From positions 62,001 to 126,000 of the forward strand of contig JAFQBN010000003.1 in NCBI GenBank assembly GCA_017416685.1: a DNA stretch of 64,000 bases. The letters are read 5' to 3'. The notes beneath the pieces are model-generated. The model was not told the DNA's origin. It worked only from the letters and a program-made list of their open reading frames with translations, and did no database searches. Position numbers and translations under genes: made by a program. Positions 18,286 to 27,653 of the stretch are shown here, in pieces. This stretch comes from Oscillospiraceae bacterium (lineage in GTDB: Bacteria; Bacillota; Clostridia; Oscillospirales; Oscillospiraceae). Each line of letters begins with the position of its first letter. Position 1 is the first letter of the stretch.

Positions 18286-19185
18286 TCACGCCAAAGAGTC
18301 CAGCCAATCGGCAACCACCTTGCCGGCGGGGAAGAAGTCACCGTCCCGGCTGGCGACGTAGTAGACCGGGAGGGTGTTGTCGAAATTCTGGCGGATGATG
18401 TGCTGCTGTCCCTCATCGGTGAAGAAGTCGAAGCTGGTGTGAGGGAGAGTGCCGGGGACGCTCAGGCGGATGTAGTGTCCGTCGGTGTTCAGCTCTTCTG
18501 TGGTCAGAAGGTCAAAGTACAGCACTCCATCCAGCAACTGCTCAACATAGGGCAGGGCCTTGGGATACCCGGGAGTATAGACACAGTCTCCGTCCTTTTC
18601 CAGCAACGTATATTCCTCTTTCCAAAACGCGATATGGACCAGCGCGCAGTCGAGGTCTTTATAAGTGCGCTGATAGGGGGTTAAACCGGAGTTGTCGGCA
18701 ATGAAGGTGTCCTTGATTTGGGCAGCCCACTCACACAGCTCACCCCACTGCTCCCAGTCGGCGTCGGTGTAGTCGCCGGTGCGGATGAGCTGAACATCGG
18801 TGGGGTGGTAGTAGATGTAATAGTTGTTCTCAGCATCACGGGCAAATACGTCTGCGCCGGTCATGCCCCAGGCCATCATCTCGTTGAATTGGGTTTCATT
18901 TACCCGGCCGATGCCGAACAGGAAGCCGCCGCCCATGGTGGGGTCATCGGGCCACAGCTCTTTTGCGGCCTCCACCGAAGCTTTTTCGCTGACGTGGAAG
19001 AGGTTGCTGCGGTTCCACTCAGTTTCCGAGGGGTTCACGATAAGCAGGTCCACGTACTCGTTGGGAATGGAGAGGGTGAAGCTCTCGTTTTCGAACTTGG
19101 TGGTGGTGTCGGTTTCAATCGGTTGGGTGGGGGCGCAGGCGCACAGGGACAGCACCAGCACAAGGAACAAAGCAAGTTTTTTCAT
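18286..19185 (-). CDS. Putative lipoprotein of unknown function
   Basis: A 299-residue exported lipoprotein. The N-terminus is a lysine-led signal peptide with a lipobox LCAC, lipidated at Cys17. The mature part has mixed alpha/beta character with aromatic residues (NNYYIYYHPTDV, about 127-138) and no domain I recognise. ATG 19185 follows AAGGAG at 7 nt. It starts 14 nt after the FAH-family gene and is likely the last gene of the topoisomerase operon. Confidence 0.75.
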   Translation of the reverse strand: MKKLALFLVLVLSLCACAPTQPIETDTTTKFENESFTLSIPNEYVDLLIVNPSETEWNRSNLFHVSEKASVEAAKELWPDDPTMGGGFLFGIGRVNETQFNEMMAWGMTGADVFARDAENNYYIYYHPTDVQLIRTGDYTDADWEQWGELCEWAAQIKDTFIADNSGLTPYQRTYKDLDCALVHIAFWKEEYTLLEKDGDCVYTPGYPKALPYVEQLLDGVLYFDLLTTEELNTDGHYIRLSVPGTLPHTSFDFFTDEGQQHIIRQNFDNTLPVYYVASRDGDFFPAGKVVADWLDSLA

Positions 19186-19199
19186 CTGATACTCCTTTC

Positions 19200-19970
19200 T
19201 CACGCTTCTGCTTCCACAGGGTTACACAGAGAGCCGATGCCCTGAATGCGCACCTCCATCACGTCGCCGGGGTTCACCGGGCCGATGCCGGAGGGAGTGC
19301 CGGTGAAGATCACGTCGCCGGGTTCCAGCGTCATGACCTGAGACAGGTAGTGGATGAGGTAAGGGGCATCGAAGATGAGATTTTTGGTGTTGGAATGCTG
19401 GCGGCGCTGACCGTTGACCCAGCTGGAGATGTCCAAACCCGCCTTGGGGTCAACGGAGGTTTCGATCCACGGGCCGATGGGGGCGAAGGTGTCAAAACCC
19501 TTGCACACGGTCCACTGCCCGGTCTTATCCTGCAGGTCCCGGGCGGTAACGTCGTTGCCGATGGTGTAGCCGAGAATGTAATCCGGGGCATCTTCCAAAG
19601 ACACATGGCGGGCCCGGCGGCCCACCACGATGACCAGTTCCGCCTCGTAGTCCACCTGATGGGCCATGGCCTTGGGGAACAGCACAGGCTGTTCCGGACC
19701 GGCAAGGGCGCTCAGAGGTTTCATGAAGATGTTGGGTTTATCGGGGACGGGGAGGTCGAACTCCTCGGCGTGGTCCCGGTAATTGAACCCCACGCACAGA
19801 ATTTTGGTGGGCCGGCAGGGGGCAAGCAGTTTTACCTCGGACAGGGGGAGGGTAGTGCCGTCCTCGTCCCGGCATTCAAACAGGTCGCCCCGCAGGGGAA
19901 AGACCGTGTCTCCGGACAGGCGGCCATACCGGGTTTGTTCGTTGTAAGAAAAACGGATATAGCGGGCCAT
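19200..19970 (-). CDS. Fumarylacetoacetate hydrolase (FAH) family protein
   Basis: A 256-residue FAH-superfamily enzyme. The family core is clear: LCVGFNYRDHAEEF (about 57-70), the metal-binding Glu-x-Glu-type segment DYEAELVIVVGRRAR (about 106-120), GYTIGNDVTARDLQ, and the C-terminal GDVIFTGTPSGIGPV. Members hydrolyse or decarboxylate acylpyruvates and related 2-oxo acids with Mg2+. ATG 19970 follows AGGAGGG. It is downstream of the GreA-like gene in a shared operon. Possible acylpyruvase or oxaloacetate decarboxylase; the substrate is not determinable. Confidence 0.9.
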   Translation of the reverse strand: MARYIRFSYNEQTRYGRLSGDTVFPLRGDLFECRDEDGTTLPLSEVKLLAPCRPTKILCVGFNYRDHAEEFDLPVPDKPNIFMKPLSALAGPEQPVLFPKAMAHQVDYEAELVIVVGRRARHVSLEDAPDYILGYTIGNDVTARDLQDKTGQWTVCKGFDTFAPIGPWIETSVDPKAGLDISSWVNGQRRQHSNTKNLIFDAPYLIHYLSQVMTLEPGDVIFTGTPSGIGPVNPGDVMEVRIQGIGSLCNPVEAEA

Positions 19971-19987
19971 GGGGACCCTCCTTCCGG

Positions 19988-20491
19988 TCAGAAGCTGTTG
20001 ATGGGGATGTTGGGGTCGTCCTCGCCCTTGCGGATGGCGCGGATGACCACGTAGTAGCCGTAGCTGTCGTTGACCTGCACCCACACCCGGTCACCCACCT
20101 TTTTGCCCAGCACCGCCGTTCCGAAGGGGGAACGGTTGCTGATGCGATTCTGCAGGGGGTCCTGTCGGACGGTGGTGACCATCTGGTAGGTGACCTCCTC
20201 CTCGTCCTCCTCCAAGTAAACGGTGACGAAGTCGTAAAGGCCCACCACGTCGGGGTCGGTGTTGGAGGCCACCACACGGGCAGTTTTGATCATGTTTTCC
20301 AGATAGCGGATGCGGCTTTCGTTGCGGTTTTTCTCCCGCTTGGCGGCCTTATACTCGAAATTTTCGCTCAAATCGCCGAAGGCGCGGGCGGTTTTTACTT
20401 CTTCCAGCAGCAGGGGACGCAGGCGGATGCGGCGGTCGTCCAGTTCCTGCTGCATCAGGTCCAGATCGCCCTGAGTCAGTTCGTTATGCAT
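19988..20491 (-). CDS. GreA/GreB-family transcription factor
   Basis: A 167-residue Gre-like protein. The N-terminal coiled coil (about 5-78) has the family pattern ARAFGDLSENFEYKAAKREK (35-54), whose acidic residues support RNA-cleavage activation in RNA polymerase. The C-terminal FKBP-like domain has SPFGTAVLGKKVGDRVWV (about 121-138). Normal GreA is about 158 aa. The ATG overlaps the stop of the LUD gene by one base (TAATG), so it is translationally coupled. It may be a second Gre paralogue rather than the housekeeping GreA. Confidence 0.88.
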   Translation of the reverse strand: MHNELTQGDLDLMQQELDDRRIRLRPLLLEEVKTARAFGDLSENFEYKAAKREKNRNESRIRYLENMIKTARVVASNTDPDVVGLYDFVTVYLEEDEEEVTYQMVTTVRQDPLQNRISNRSPFGTAVLGKKVGDRVWVQVNDSYGYYVVIRAIRKGEDDPNIPINSF

Positions 20492-21081
20492 TAAAGACCC
20501 AGCTCCTCGTCCACCAGAATGATCTCGTACCGGGACCCCTTGGGTACGTCCCAAAAGACGGTCAGGGCGCGGCAGATGCGGTCGGGACTTTTGCAGTTGT
20601 AGCACTTGATTTCATCGCCCGTGGCGCAGGGGGTGTTGCGGCCCAGACGGCGGGCGTTCAGGGGCGCGGCGATGTTCCGGGCGCGCCACAGGGCGCTGTC
20701 GTAGTCCTCCGTTACCTTATTGCTGCCGATGACCAGATAGACCTTTTCGTGGCCGAACAGAGTTCCGGCCACCCGGTTGCAGGTGCCGTCGATGTTGACA
20801 AGCTCGCCGGTCTCGGCGGCACCGTTGACGGAGGAGAGATAGACGTCGCAGCACTGGGCGTCCATGGGGTCAGCCTCCCGCCAGTGCCAGATGACCTTGT
20901 TATGGCTGTCCAGCTTTTCGCACAGGCCCATCTGCTGCAGGGATACGGAGCCGCCGAAGGCCACGGTCTTGCCGTCGATTTTGCTGTCCAGATAGTCGGC
21001 AGCCTCCGCTCCGGTGGCGAAGTGGGCTACGTCCCAGCCAATTTGGCGCAGATTTTTCTCAAACAGTTCCATGTTTGCCAT
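20491..21081 (-). CDS. LUD-domain protein (LutC/YkgG-like)
   Basis: A 196-residue LUD-fold protein. Conserved features are TVAFGGSVSLQQMGL (about 39-53), GTLFGHEKVYLVIGSNKV (about 105-122) and a cysteine-containing CYNCKSPDRIC stretch (about 159-169). The family includes lactate-utilisation LutB/LutC, but no lutA or lutB is here. The stand-alone clostridial form is of unknown function. ATG follows AAGGAGG. It lies 12 nt after the topoisomerase A gene and overlaps the GreA-like start, so it is inside one operon. Confidence 0.88.
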   Translation of the reverse strand: MANMELFEKNLRQIGWDVAHFATGAEAADYLDSKIDGKTVAFGGSVSLQQMGLCEKLDSHNKVIWHWREADPMDAQCCDVYLSSVNGAAETGELVNIDGTCNRVAGTLFGHEKVYLVIGSNKVTEDYDSALWRARNIAAPLNARRLGRNTPCATGDEIKCYNCKSPDRICRALTVFWDVPKGSRYEIILVDEELGL

Positions 21082-21093
21082 GATAGTTCCTCC

Positions 21094-23334
21094 TTACAGC
21101 AGAGTCATCTGCTCCTCGCCCCGGTCCACATCTTTGAGCAAGGCACCGGCGATGGGCAGGGAGCGGGCCCGGTAGCGGGCGGCGTTGACGATGGGGGTGT
21201 CGGTCAGGGGCCGCACATCCTCCAGCTTGTACTTGGGTTTCAGGGTCATGACACCCACGCCCTGAGTGGAGCGGGTGGACTTGGGGTTCAGAGCGGCGGT
21301 GTGGAACACCAAACAGCGGCCCTCGGTGGAGCGCACAGCCAGTTCCAGATCCTCACGCAGCAGGAAGGCGCACACCAACGGGGATTTATCGCTGTAGGCG
21401 CCGGTCAACTTGCGCCGGCGGGTCTGGGTCTGGTAGGCGGACAGCTCCACCCGGGCGGCCTTGCCGTTTTCGAAGAAGAACAGCACATGGCCGGAGTAGT
21501 CACCGGGAAGGCAGGCCCAAACCACCTTTTCGTCGGCGTCCATGCCCAGCTTGGAGGGCAGGTAGTCGCCCAGCACGCTGGCTTTGGTGTCCTCAAAATC
21601 GCTCAGGCGGGCCTTGTAGCACTGCTGGCGGTCGGTGAAGATGATAATTTCATCCCGATTGCTGGCCTCCCACTGCTGGGCGGGGCCATCCCCCTCCTTA
21701 TACTTCTGCTCCCCACTCATGCGCAGGGACAGGGGGGTGATCTTCTTCAAATAACCCTCCCGGGACAGGAACAGGTGGACGGGGTAGTCGGGAACTTCCG
21801 GCTCGGCCTCGAAGACCTCCTCCATCTCATGCTCGTAGATGATGTCGGTGCGGCGGGGCTGGGCGAACTTCTTCTTCACGTCCTCCAGTTCGCCAATGAT
21901 GATCTTTTTGATGCGCTGGGGGCTGTTGATGATGTCCTGCAGGTCGTCGATCTCCTCCTGCAGGGAGTCCACCTCCTGAGTGCGCTTGAGGATGTATTCC
22001 TTGTTGATGTTGCGCAAACGGATGTCGGCCACGTACTCGGCCTGCACCTCGTCAATGCCGAAGCCGATCATCAGGTTGGGGATGACCTCGGCATCCTCCT
22101 CGGTGTCCCGGATGATCTTGATGGCCCGGTCAATGTCCAGCAGGATGCGCTTGAGACCCTTCAAAAGGTGCAGTTTATCCTGCTTTTTCTTCATGGTGAA
22201 GTAGGTGCGCCGGCGCACGCCGTCCATGCGCCATGCGGTCCACTCCTCCAAAATCTCGCCCACGCCCATGACACGGGGCATGCCGGCGATGAGGATGTTG
22301 AAGTTGCAGGAGAAGGTGTCCAGCAGGGGGGTGTACTTGAACAGGCGGGCCATGAGCTTGTCCGGGTCGGTACCGCGCTTGAGATCGATGGTCAGCTTCA
22401 GACCGTCCAGACCGGTCTCGTCGCGCATATCGGCAATTTCCTTGATTTTACCGGCCTTGATGAGTTCGGCTACCTTGTCGATGACCGCCTCGGCGGTGGT
22501 GGTGTAGGGCAGTTCGTAAATTTCGATGAGGTTTTCGCTCTTGACGTAGCGCCACTTGGCCCGGACCTTGAAGGAGCCGCGGCCCGTGCGGTAAATTTCA
22601 TTCAGGGCGTTGGCATCGTACAGCAGCTCGCCGCCGGTGGGGAAATCGGGCGCTTTCAGGGTGGTGGCGATGTCATGATTGGGGTGCTTGAGAATGGCGA
22701 TGGTGGTGTCGCACACTTCCTCCAGATTAAAGCCGCAGATGTTGCTGGCCATACCAACGGCGATACCCTGATTGGCAGATACCAGCACGTTGGGGAAGGT
22801 GGTGGGCAGCAGGGCAGGCTCCTGCATGGAGCCGTCGTAGTTATCCACAAAGTCCACCGCATCCATGTCGATGTCACGGAAGAATTCGGCGGTGATGGCA
22901 TCCAGCTTGGCCTCGGTATAACGGGGGGCGGCCCAGGACATGTCCCGGGAGAACACCTTGCCGAAGTTGCCCTTGGAGTCCACCAGAGGATGCAGCAGGG
23001 CGCCGTAGCCACGGCTCAGACGCACCATGGTGTCGTAGATGGCGGCATCACCGTGGGGGTTTAGCTTCATGGTCTGGCCCACGATGTTGGCGCTCTTGGT
23101 GCGGGCGCCGCCCAACAGCTTCATCTGGTACATGGTGTACAGCAGCTTGCGGTGGCTGGGTTTGAAGCCGTCGATCTCCGGAATAGCGCGGGAGACGATA
23201 ACGCTCATGGCGTAGGGCATATAGTTCAGTTCCAGCGTTTGGGTGATGGGCTGCTCCTGCACCTCGGGGTGCAGGCCAAAGACGTTGGTGGTGTCCACCT
23301 TGGGGGCGGATTCGGTCACTTTCTTTTTAGCCAA
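21094..23334 (-). CDS. Divergent type IIA topoisomerase subunit A
   Basis: A 746-residue GyrA/ParC homologue that cuts and reseals DNA. The breakage-reunion domain has GFKPSHRKLLYTMYQ (about 56-70), the QRDR-like NPHGDAAIYDTM (about 92-103) and the catalytic tyrosine in SWAAPRYTEAKLD. The usual quinolone-contact Ser in GDS is Ala. The C-terminal part lacks an obvious GyrA box, so it is ParC-like, not gyrase. The start is TTG; the preceding GGGATTGATCCC is self-complementary and may limit translation. The partner subunit lies 29 nt upstream. Confidence 0.9.
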   Translation of the reverse strand: MAKKKVTESAPKVDTTNVFGLHPEVQEQPITQTLELNYMPYAMSVIVSRAIPEIDGFKPSHRKLLYTMYQMKLLGGARTKSANIVGQTMKLNPHGDAAIYDTMVRLSRGYGALLHPLVDSKGNFGKVFSRDMSWAAPRYTEAKLDAITAEFFRDIDMDAVDFVDNYDGSMQEPALLPTTFPNVLVSANQGIAVGMASNICGFNLEEVCDTTIAILKHPNHDIATTLKAPDFPTGGELLYDANALNEIYRTGRGSFKVRAKWRYVKSENLIEIYELPYTTTAEAVIDKVAELIKAGKIKEIADMRDETGLDGLKLTIDLKRGTDPDKLMARLFKYTPLLDTFSCNFNILIAGMPRVMGVGEILEEWTAWRMDGVRRRTYFTMKKKQDKLHLLKGLKRILLDIDRAIKIIRDTEEDAEVIPNLMIGFGIDEVQAEYVADIRLRNINKEYILKRTQEVDSLQEEIDDLQDIINSPQRIKKIIIGELEDVKKKFAQPRRTDIIYEHEMEEVFEAEPEVPDYPVHLFLSREGYLKKITPLSLRMSGEQKYKEGDGPAQQWEASNRDEIIIFTDRQQCYKARLSDFEDTKASVLGDYLPSKLGMDADEKVVWACLPGDYSGHVLFFFENGKAARVELSAYQTQTRRRKLTGAYSDKSPLVCAFLLREDLELAVRSTEGRCLVFHTAALNPKSTRSTQGVGVMTLKPKYKLEDVRPLTDTPIVNAARYRARSLPIAGALLKDVDRGEEQMTLL

Positions 23335-23363
23335 ATGGGATCAATCCCTTCTTAACAGGTAAA

Positions 23364-25349
23364 TCAGGAGATGTCCGCCATCTCCAGATACTTATAGCCG
23401 TTTTCGGCGATGTGGTTCTTGCGGCCGGCAAGGTCGTCGCCCAGCAGCAGGTCAAAGACCTGATCGGTCAGGATCGCGTCCTCGGGCATGACTTTGATGA
23501 GACGGCGGGTGGCGGGGTTCATAGTGGTCAGGGCCATCATCTCCGGGTCGTTCTCGCCCAGACCCTTGGAGCGGTTGATGACGCACTTCTTGCCGGCCAG
23601 CTCGCCGTTGACGATGTCGTTCTTCTCCTTATCGGAGTAGGCAAACCAGGTCTTTTCCTTGTAGGTGATCTCGTACAGGGGGGATTCGGCGATGTAGACG
23701 TACCCCTCCCGGATGAGGGTGGGGGTCAGCCGGTGGAGCATGGCCAGGATCAGGGTGCGGATCTGGAAGCCGTCCACGTCGGCATCGGTACAGATGACGA
23801 TCTTGTTCCAGCGCAGATTAGCAAGGTCGAAGGCGGCCAGTTCCTTGGCCTTCTTGTCGCTGACCTCCACACCGCAGCCCAGCACCTTCATAAGGTCGGT
23901 GATGATCTCGCTTTTGAAAATGCGGGGCAGTTCTGCTTTCAGGCAGTTCAAAATCTTGCCGCGCACGGGCATGATGCCCTGATACTCGGGGTCGCGGCTC
24001 TGCTTGACGCTGCCCAAAGCCGAGTCGCCCTCCACGATGTAAAGCTCACGCCGGTCCACGTCCTTGGTGCGGCAGTCCACGAACTTCTGCACCCGGTTGG
24101 AGATGTCCATAGAGCCGGTCAGCTTCTTTTTCAGGTTCAGGCGGGTCTTTTCCGCGGTCTCGCGGGAGCGCTTGTTGACCAGCACCTGCTCGGCGATTTT
24201 CTGGGCGTCGAAGGGGTTTTCGATGAAGTAGACCTCCATCTGGCTTTTCAAAAACTCCGCCATGGCATCCTGAATGAATTTGTTGGTGATAGACTTCTTG
24301 GTCTGGTTTTCGTAGCTGGTCTGGGTGGAGAAGTTATTGCTGACCAGCACCAGACAGTCCTCCACATCGCCCCAGGACAGGCGGGACTCGTTCTTCTGAT
24401 ACTTGCCGTTCTGCCGCAGCCAGCCGTCAATGGCGGAGACGAAGGCGGACTTCAGCGCCTTTTCGGGGGAGCCGCCATGCTCCAGCCAGGAGGAGTTGTG
24501 GTAATGCTCAATGCGCTGGACTGTGTTGGAGAAGCAGAAGCACACGGACAGCTTCACCTTGTAGTCGGGCAGGTCGGCCCGGTCACGGCCCTTTCGCTCG
24601 CCCTGCCAGAACACGGGCTGGGTCAGGCTGTTTTCACCCACGATTTCGCCCACATAGTCCACGATGCCGTTTTCGTATTTGAACTCGGTGGTTTCAAACT
24701 TGCCGGGGGCAACTTCGTTGCGCAGGCGGAACAGGATGCCGGAGTTGACCACCGCCTGCCGCTTGATGACGTCGGTGAAGTAGTCCAGAGGGATGTCGAT
24801 GTCGGTAAAGACTTCAAGGTCAGGCTTCCAATGGAACCTGGAGCCGGTCTTTTTGCCGCTCCACGGCTCTTTCTTCAAGCCGCCGATGTTCTCGCCCTTT
24901 TCAAAGTGGAGGGTGTACTCGGTGCCGTCCCGGTGGATGACGGCATCAAAGAACTCAGAGGCGTACTGGGTGGCGCAGGAGCCAAGGCCGTTCAGCCCCA
25001 GGGAGAACTCGTAGTTGTCCCCGCCGGTGCCGTACTTGCCGCCGGCATACAGCTCGCAGAAGACCAGTTCCCAGTTATATTTCTGCTCTTTCTCGTTCCA
25101 GTCCACAGGACAGCCGCGGCCAAAGTCCTCCACCTCGATGGAGTGGTCGGCATAGCGGGTGACGACGATAACATCGCCGTGACCCTCCCGGGCCTCGTCG
25201 ATGGCGTTGGACAGGATCTCGAACACCGCGTGCTGACAGCCCACGATGTCGTTGGAGCCGAAGATAACGCCGGGGCGCTTGCGCACACGGTCGGCGCCCT
25301 TCAGGGCGGAGATGGATTCGTTTCCGTAATCGGTTTTTTTCTGTGCCAT
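23364..25349 (-). CDS. Divergent type IIA topoisomerase subunit B
   Basis: A 661-residue GyrB/ParE homologue. The GHKL ATPase domain has EILSNAIDEAREG (about 41-53) and EDFGRGCPV (about 70-78). The TOPRIM domain has IVEGDSALGSVKQSRD, where canonical GyrB has EGDSAGGSAKQGRD, and CTDADVDGFQIRT in place of DADVDGAHIRT; acidic metal ligands are kept. The substitutions mark a paralogue beside housekeeping gyrase/Topo IV. ATG 25349 is preferred over TTG 25358, which abuts the GGAGG site. First gene of a probable six-gene operon. Confidence 0.9.
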   Translation of the reverse strand: MAQKKTDYGNESISALKGADRVRKRPGVIFGSNDIVGCQHAVFEILSNAIDEAREGHGDVIVVTRYADHSIEVEDFGRGCPVDWNEKEQKYNWELVFCELYAGGKYGTGGDNYEFSLGLNGLGSCATQYASEFFDAVIHRDGTEYTLHFEKGENIGGLKKEPWSGKKTGSRFHWKPDLEVFTDIDIPLDYFTDVIKRQAVVNSGILFRLRNEVAPGKFETTEFKYENGIVDYVGEIVGENSLTQPVFWQGERKGRDRADLPDYKVKLSVCFCFSNTVQRIEHYHNSSWLEHGGSPEKALKSAFVSAIDGWLRQNGKYQKNESRLSWGDVEDCLVLVSNNFSTQTSYENQTKKSITNKFIQDAMAEFLKSQMEVYFIENPFDAQKIAEQVLVNKRSRETAEKTRLNLKKKLTGSMDISNRVQKFVDCRTKDVDRRELYIVEGDSALGSVKQSRDPEYQGIMPVRGKILNCLKAELPRIFKSEIITDLMKVLGCGVEVSDKKAKELAAFDLANLRWNKIVICTDADVDGFQIRTLILAMLHRLTPTLIREGYVYIAESPLYEITYKEKTWFAYSDKEKNDIVNGELAGKKCVINRSKGLGENDPEMMALTTMNPATRRLIKVMPEDAILTDQVFDLLLGDDLAGRKNHIAENGYKYLEMADIS

Positions 25350-25387
25350 AAGGGACAACCTCCAAAGGTGGTAGATACATTTAATAT

Positions 25388-25417
25388 ATCATACCGCATC
25401 TTGTGGGGTAAAGTCAA
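25388..25417 (-). promoter_or_regulatory. SigmaA promoter of the topoisomerase operon
   Basis: TTGACT (25417-25412), 18 bases, TATGAT (25393-25388), about 40 bases before the subunit B start codon. Confidence 0.75.
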
Positions 25418-25418
25418 G

Positions 25419-25456
25419 AAAAACGCCCCTGCAGCGCAAGCTGCAAGGGCGTTTTC
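25419..25456 (-). terminator. Terminator of the P-loop protein gene
   Basis: AAAACGCCCCTGCAGC / GCTGCAAGGGCGTTTT with GCAA loop, then TTTCTTG on the minus strand. Confidence 0.88.
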
Positions 25457-25465
25457 AGGCGAAAA

Positions 25466-25876
25466 TCAGAAGTATTTCTTAATGCCGTCGGAAGCCAGGG
25501 AAGCATCATCGCTGATGGTGACGGTGAACTTGATGTTGTGCTCCTCGCCGAAGTTGTTCAGCCAGTCCAGGAACGCCTCGGTCTCGGCGTTGCAGTCGCC
25601 GCCGGCGATCTTGGTCAGGCTGTCGATAAACACGTGGGTAATGTCATAGTTGCCGGCGTACAGGCCGCTGACAAACCCCTTCAGGGCGGTGTAGTCAGTC
25701 AGGTCGTAGTTGCTGGCCTCTACCAGACGGATCTGATAGTGGATATCAAAAGTGAGCTTTTTGCCCTTCTCAATACAAACAACATTGCCGTGCTCGGTCT
25801 GGACGGCGGAATTGATCATATCGATCATCTGCTTGGTCTTGCCGGAGCCCTTCTTGCCCATGATTACTCTAACCAT
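25466..25876 (-). CDS. Small P-loop NTPase of unknown function
   Basis: A 136-residue protein with a Walker A motif at the very N-terminus (MGKKGSGKT, 6-14) and a Walker B-like strand THVFIDSL (about 80-87). The rest has a RecA/AAA-like alpha-beta pattern but is too short for a full motor ATPase. I do not recognise the family beyond the P-loop. ATG 25876 is preferred over GTG 25885 because AAGGAG lies 8 nt upstream. Monocistronic, with its own terminator, between the topoisomerase operon and pgi. Confidence 0.75.
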   Translation of the reverse strand: MVRVIMGKKGSGKTKQMIDMINSAVQTEHGNVVCIEKGKKLTFDIHYQIRLVEASNYDLTDYTALKGFVSGLYAGNYDITHVFIDSLTKIAGGDCNAETEAFLDWLNNFGEEHNIKFTVTISDDASLASDGIKKYF

Positions 25877-25991
25877 ACGTATCACTCCTTTGATAGTAAA
25901 TAGAGGGAACGGGGATACCGTTCATTCTATGGTAGTATTTTACCATAACCCGGCAGGCTTTTCAACCGGAATTTTGGTAAAATTTTTACTC

Positions 25992-27320
25992 TTACAGCCG
26001 GGCCTCCAGCTGGGCTTTGCGCTCCTCGTAGCCGGGTTTGCCCAGCAGGGCGAACATATTCTTCTTATAGTCCTCCACGCCGGGCTGGTCAAAGGGGTTG
26101 ACACCCAGCAGATAGCCGGACAGGCCGCACACCAGCTCGAAGAAATAGATGAGCCAGCCAACGCACGTTTCGTTGATTTCGGGCAGGCTGAGCAGGATGT
26201 TGGGCACGCCGCCGTCCACGTGGGCCAGGATGGTGCCGCACATGGCTTGTTCGGCCACGAAGGCAAGGCTCTTACCGGCCAGGAAATTCAGACCGTCTGT
26301 GTTGTCCGGGTCGGTGGGGATGAGAAGCTTGCCGTGGGGATTTTCAAAGCGGACGACGGTTTCAAACAGGTTGCGGTGGCCGTCCTGAATATACTGGCCC
26401 ATGGAGTGCAGGTCGGCGGTGAATTCCACGCTGGCGGGGAACAGACCCTTGCCGTCCTTGCCCTCGCTCTCGCCGTAGAGCTGCTTGAACCACTCGGCGA
26501 AGAAGCGGAAGCTGGGTTCGTAGCAGGCCAGAATTTCAATGCGCTTGCCCCCCTCGTACAGGGCGTGGCGGGCGGCGGCATACTGCCAGGCAGGGTTATC
26601 CAGACTGCGGACAGACAGCTCGCCCATAGCCTCGGCCGCACCGGCCATGAGCTGGTCGATGTCGATGCCGGCCACGGCGATGGGCAGCAGACCCACGGCG
26701 GTCAGCACGGAGTAGCGGCCGCCGATGTTGTCGGGGACCACAAAGGTCTGGTATCCCTCTTTATCTGCAAGACCCTTCAGAGCGCCCCGGGCCTTGTCGG
26801 TGGTGGCGTAGATGCGGCCAGCGGCAGCCTCCTTGCCGTACTTGGCCTCCAGCAGGCCCTTGAAAATGCGGAAAGCCACGGCGGGTTCGGTGGTGGTGCC
26901 GGACTTGGAGATGACGTTGACGGAAAAATCCCGGTCGCCGATAAGGGCGATGGTCTCCAGCATGGCGTCGGTGGACAGGCCATTGCCGGCGAAGTAGACG
27001 TCGGGGGTGTCCTTGCGCTTGAGGTTGTAGTTCTGGGAGCGCAGCAGCTCGATAACGGCGCGGGCGCCCAGATAAGAGCCGCCGATGCCCACCACTACCA
27101 GCACCTGAGAGTCGCTGCGGATCTTGTCGGCAGCGGCCTTGATGCGGGCGAATTCTTCTTTATCGTAGTTGGCGGGCAGCTTGACCCAGCCGGTGAAATC
27201 GCCGCCGGGGCCGTTGGACTTGTCCAGCATGTCGTGGGCCTTTGCCAGGGCATCCTTGCGGGCGGGCAGGTAGTCTTCGGCTAGAAAACCGCCGAGTTTG
27301 GAAAGGTCGAGTTGGATCAT
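25992..27320 (-). CDS. pgi: Glucose-6-phosphate isomerase
   Basis: A 442-residue isomerase converting glucose-6-phosphate to fructose-6-phosphate (cytosolic glycolysis/gluconeogenesis). Visible are [12 protein letters not shown] (about 78-89), the phosphate-binding [16 protein letters not shown] (about 136-151) and catalytic regions [13 protein letters not shown] and the C-terminal [12 protein letters not shown] with its Lys. The size matches the short Bacillus/Clostridia form. ATG follows AAGGAGG. Monocistronic; hexosamine released by the GH20 enzymes would enter glycolysis through its product, fructose-6-phosphate (inference). Confidence 0.97.
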   Translation of the reverse strand: MIQLDLSKLGGFLAEDYLPARKDALAKAHDMLDKSNGPGGDFTGWVKLPANYDKEEFARIKAAADKIRSDSQVLVVVGIGGSYLGARAVIELLRSQNYNLKRKDTPDVYFAGNGLSTDAMLETIALIGDRDFSVNVISKSGTTTEPAVAFRIFKGLLEAKYGKEAAAGRIYATTDKARGALKGLADKEGYQTFVVPDNIGGRYSVLTAVGLLPIAVAGIDIDQLMAGAAEAMGELSVRSLDNPAWQYAAARHALYEGGKRIEILACYEPSFRFFAEWFKQLYGESEGKDGKGLFPASVEFTADLHSMGQYIQDGHRNLFETVVRFENPHGKLLIPTDPDNTDGLNFLAGKSLAFVAEQAMCGTILAHVDGGVPNILLSLPEINETCVGWLIYFFELVCGLSGYLLGVNPFDQPGVEDYKKNMFALLGKPGYEERKAQLEARL

Positions 27321-27436
27321 ATCGCAAAACCTCCTTGGTGTGATGGCTTACACACATATTATAAGGCAAAACAGTTCAAAATGATAGTGGAAAAAGGCGT
27401 TTTCGGGAAAAAGTTTTCTGCGGGGCAAAAAAGGGG

Positions 27437-27465
27437 TTGACAAGCCGGGATTGTCCCGCTATAAT
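27437..27465 (+). promoter_or_regulatory. Consensus promoter of tRNA-Val
   Basis: TTGACA (27437-27442), 17 bases, TATAAT (27460-27465): perfect sigmaA consensus. Confidence 0.92.
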
Positions 27466-27476
27466 AATCGCTGTTC

Positions 27477-27552
27477 GGACGATTAGCTCAGCTGGTAGAG
27501 CATCCGCTTGACGTGCGGGAGGTCACAGGTTCAAGTCCTGTATCGTCCACCA
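27477..27552 (+). tRNA. tRNA-Val(GAC)
   Basis: A complete cloverleaf with acceptor GGACGAT/ATCGTCC, D-arm AGCTCAGCTGGTAGAGC, anticodon loop TTGACGT (anticodon GAC), T-arm with GGTTCAAGTCC, and encoded CCA. Confidence 0.95.
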
Positions 27553-27553
27553 T

Positions 27554-27590
27554 AAATCGACAAGCTTAACATAAGCTTGTCGATTTTTAT
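27554..27590 (+). terminator. Terminator of tRNA-Val
   Basis: AAATCGACAAGCTTA / TAAGCTTGTCGATTT stem with trailing T residues. Confidence 0.88.
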
Positions 27591-27653
27591 ATTTGCGACT
27601 TCGGTTGATTTGGTCGGCTGCGCCCCAAACAGCAGGAGATTTTGAAAATTTCC

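Noticed and set aside
20749..25649. Long open frames opposite both topoisomerase genes
   Set aside because: Same mirror effect; the minus-strand frames carry intact catalytic motifs.
25928..25947. Palindrome TATGGTA-GTATTT-TACCATA
   Set aside because: Could be an operator or weak terminator of pgi, but it has no T-tract and no clear promoter overlap, so no call was made.
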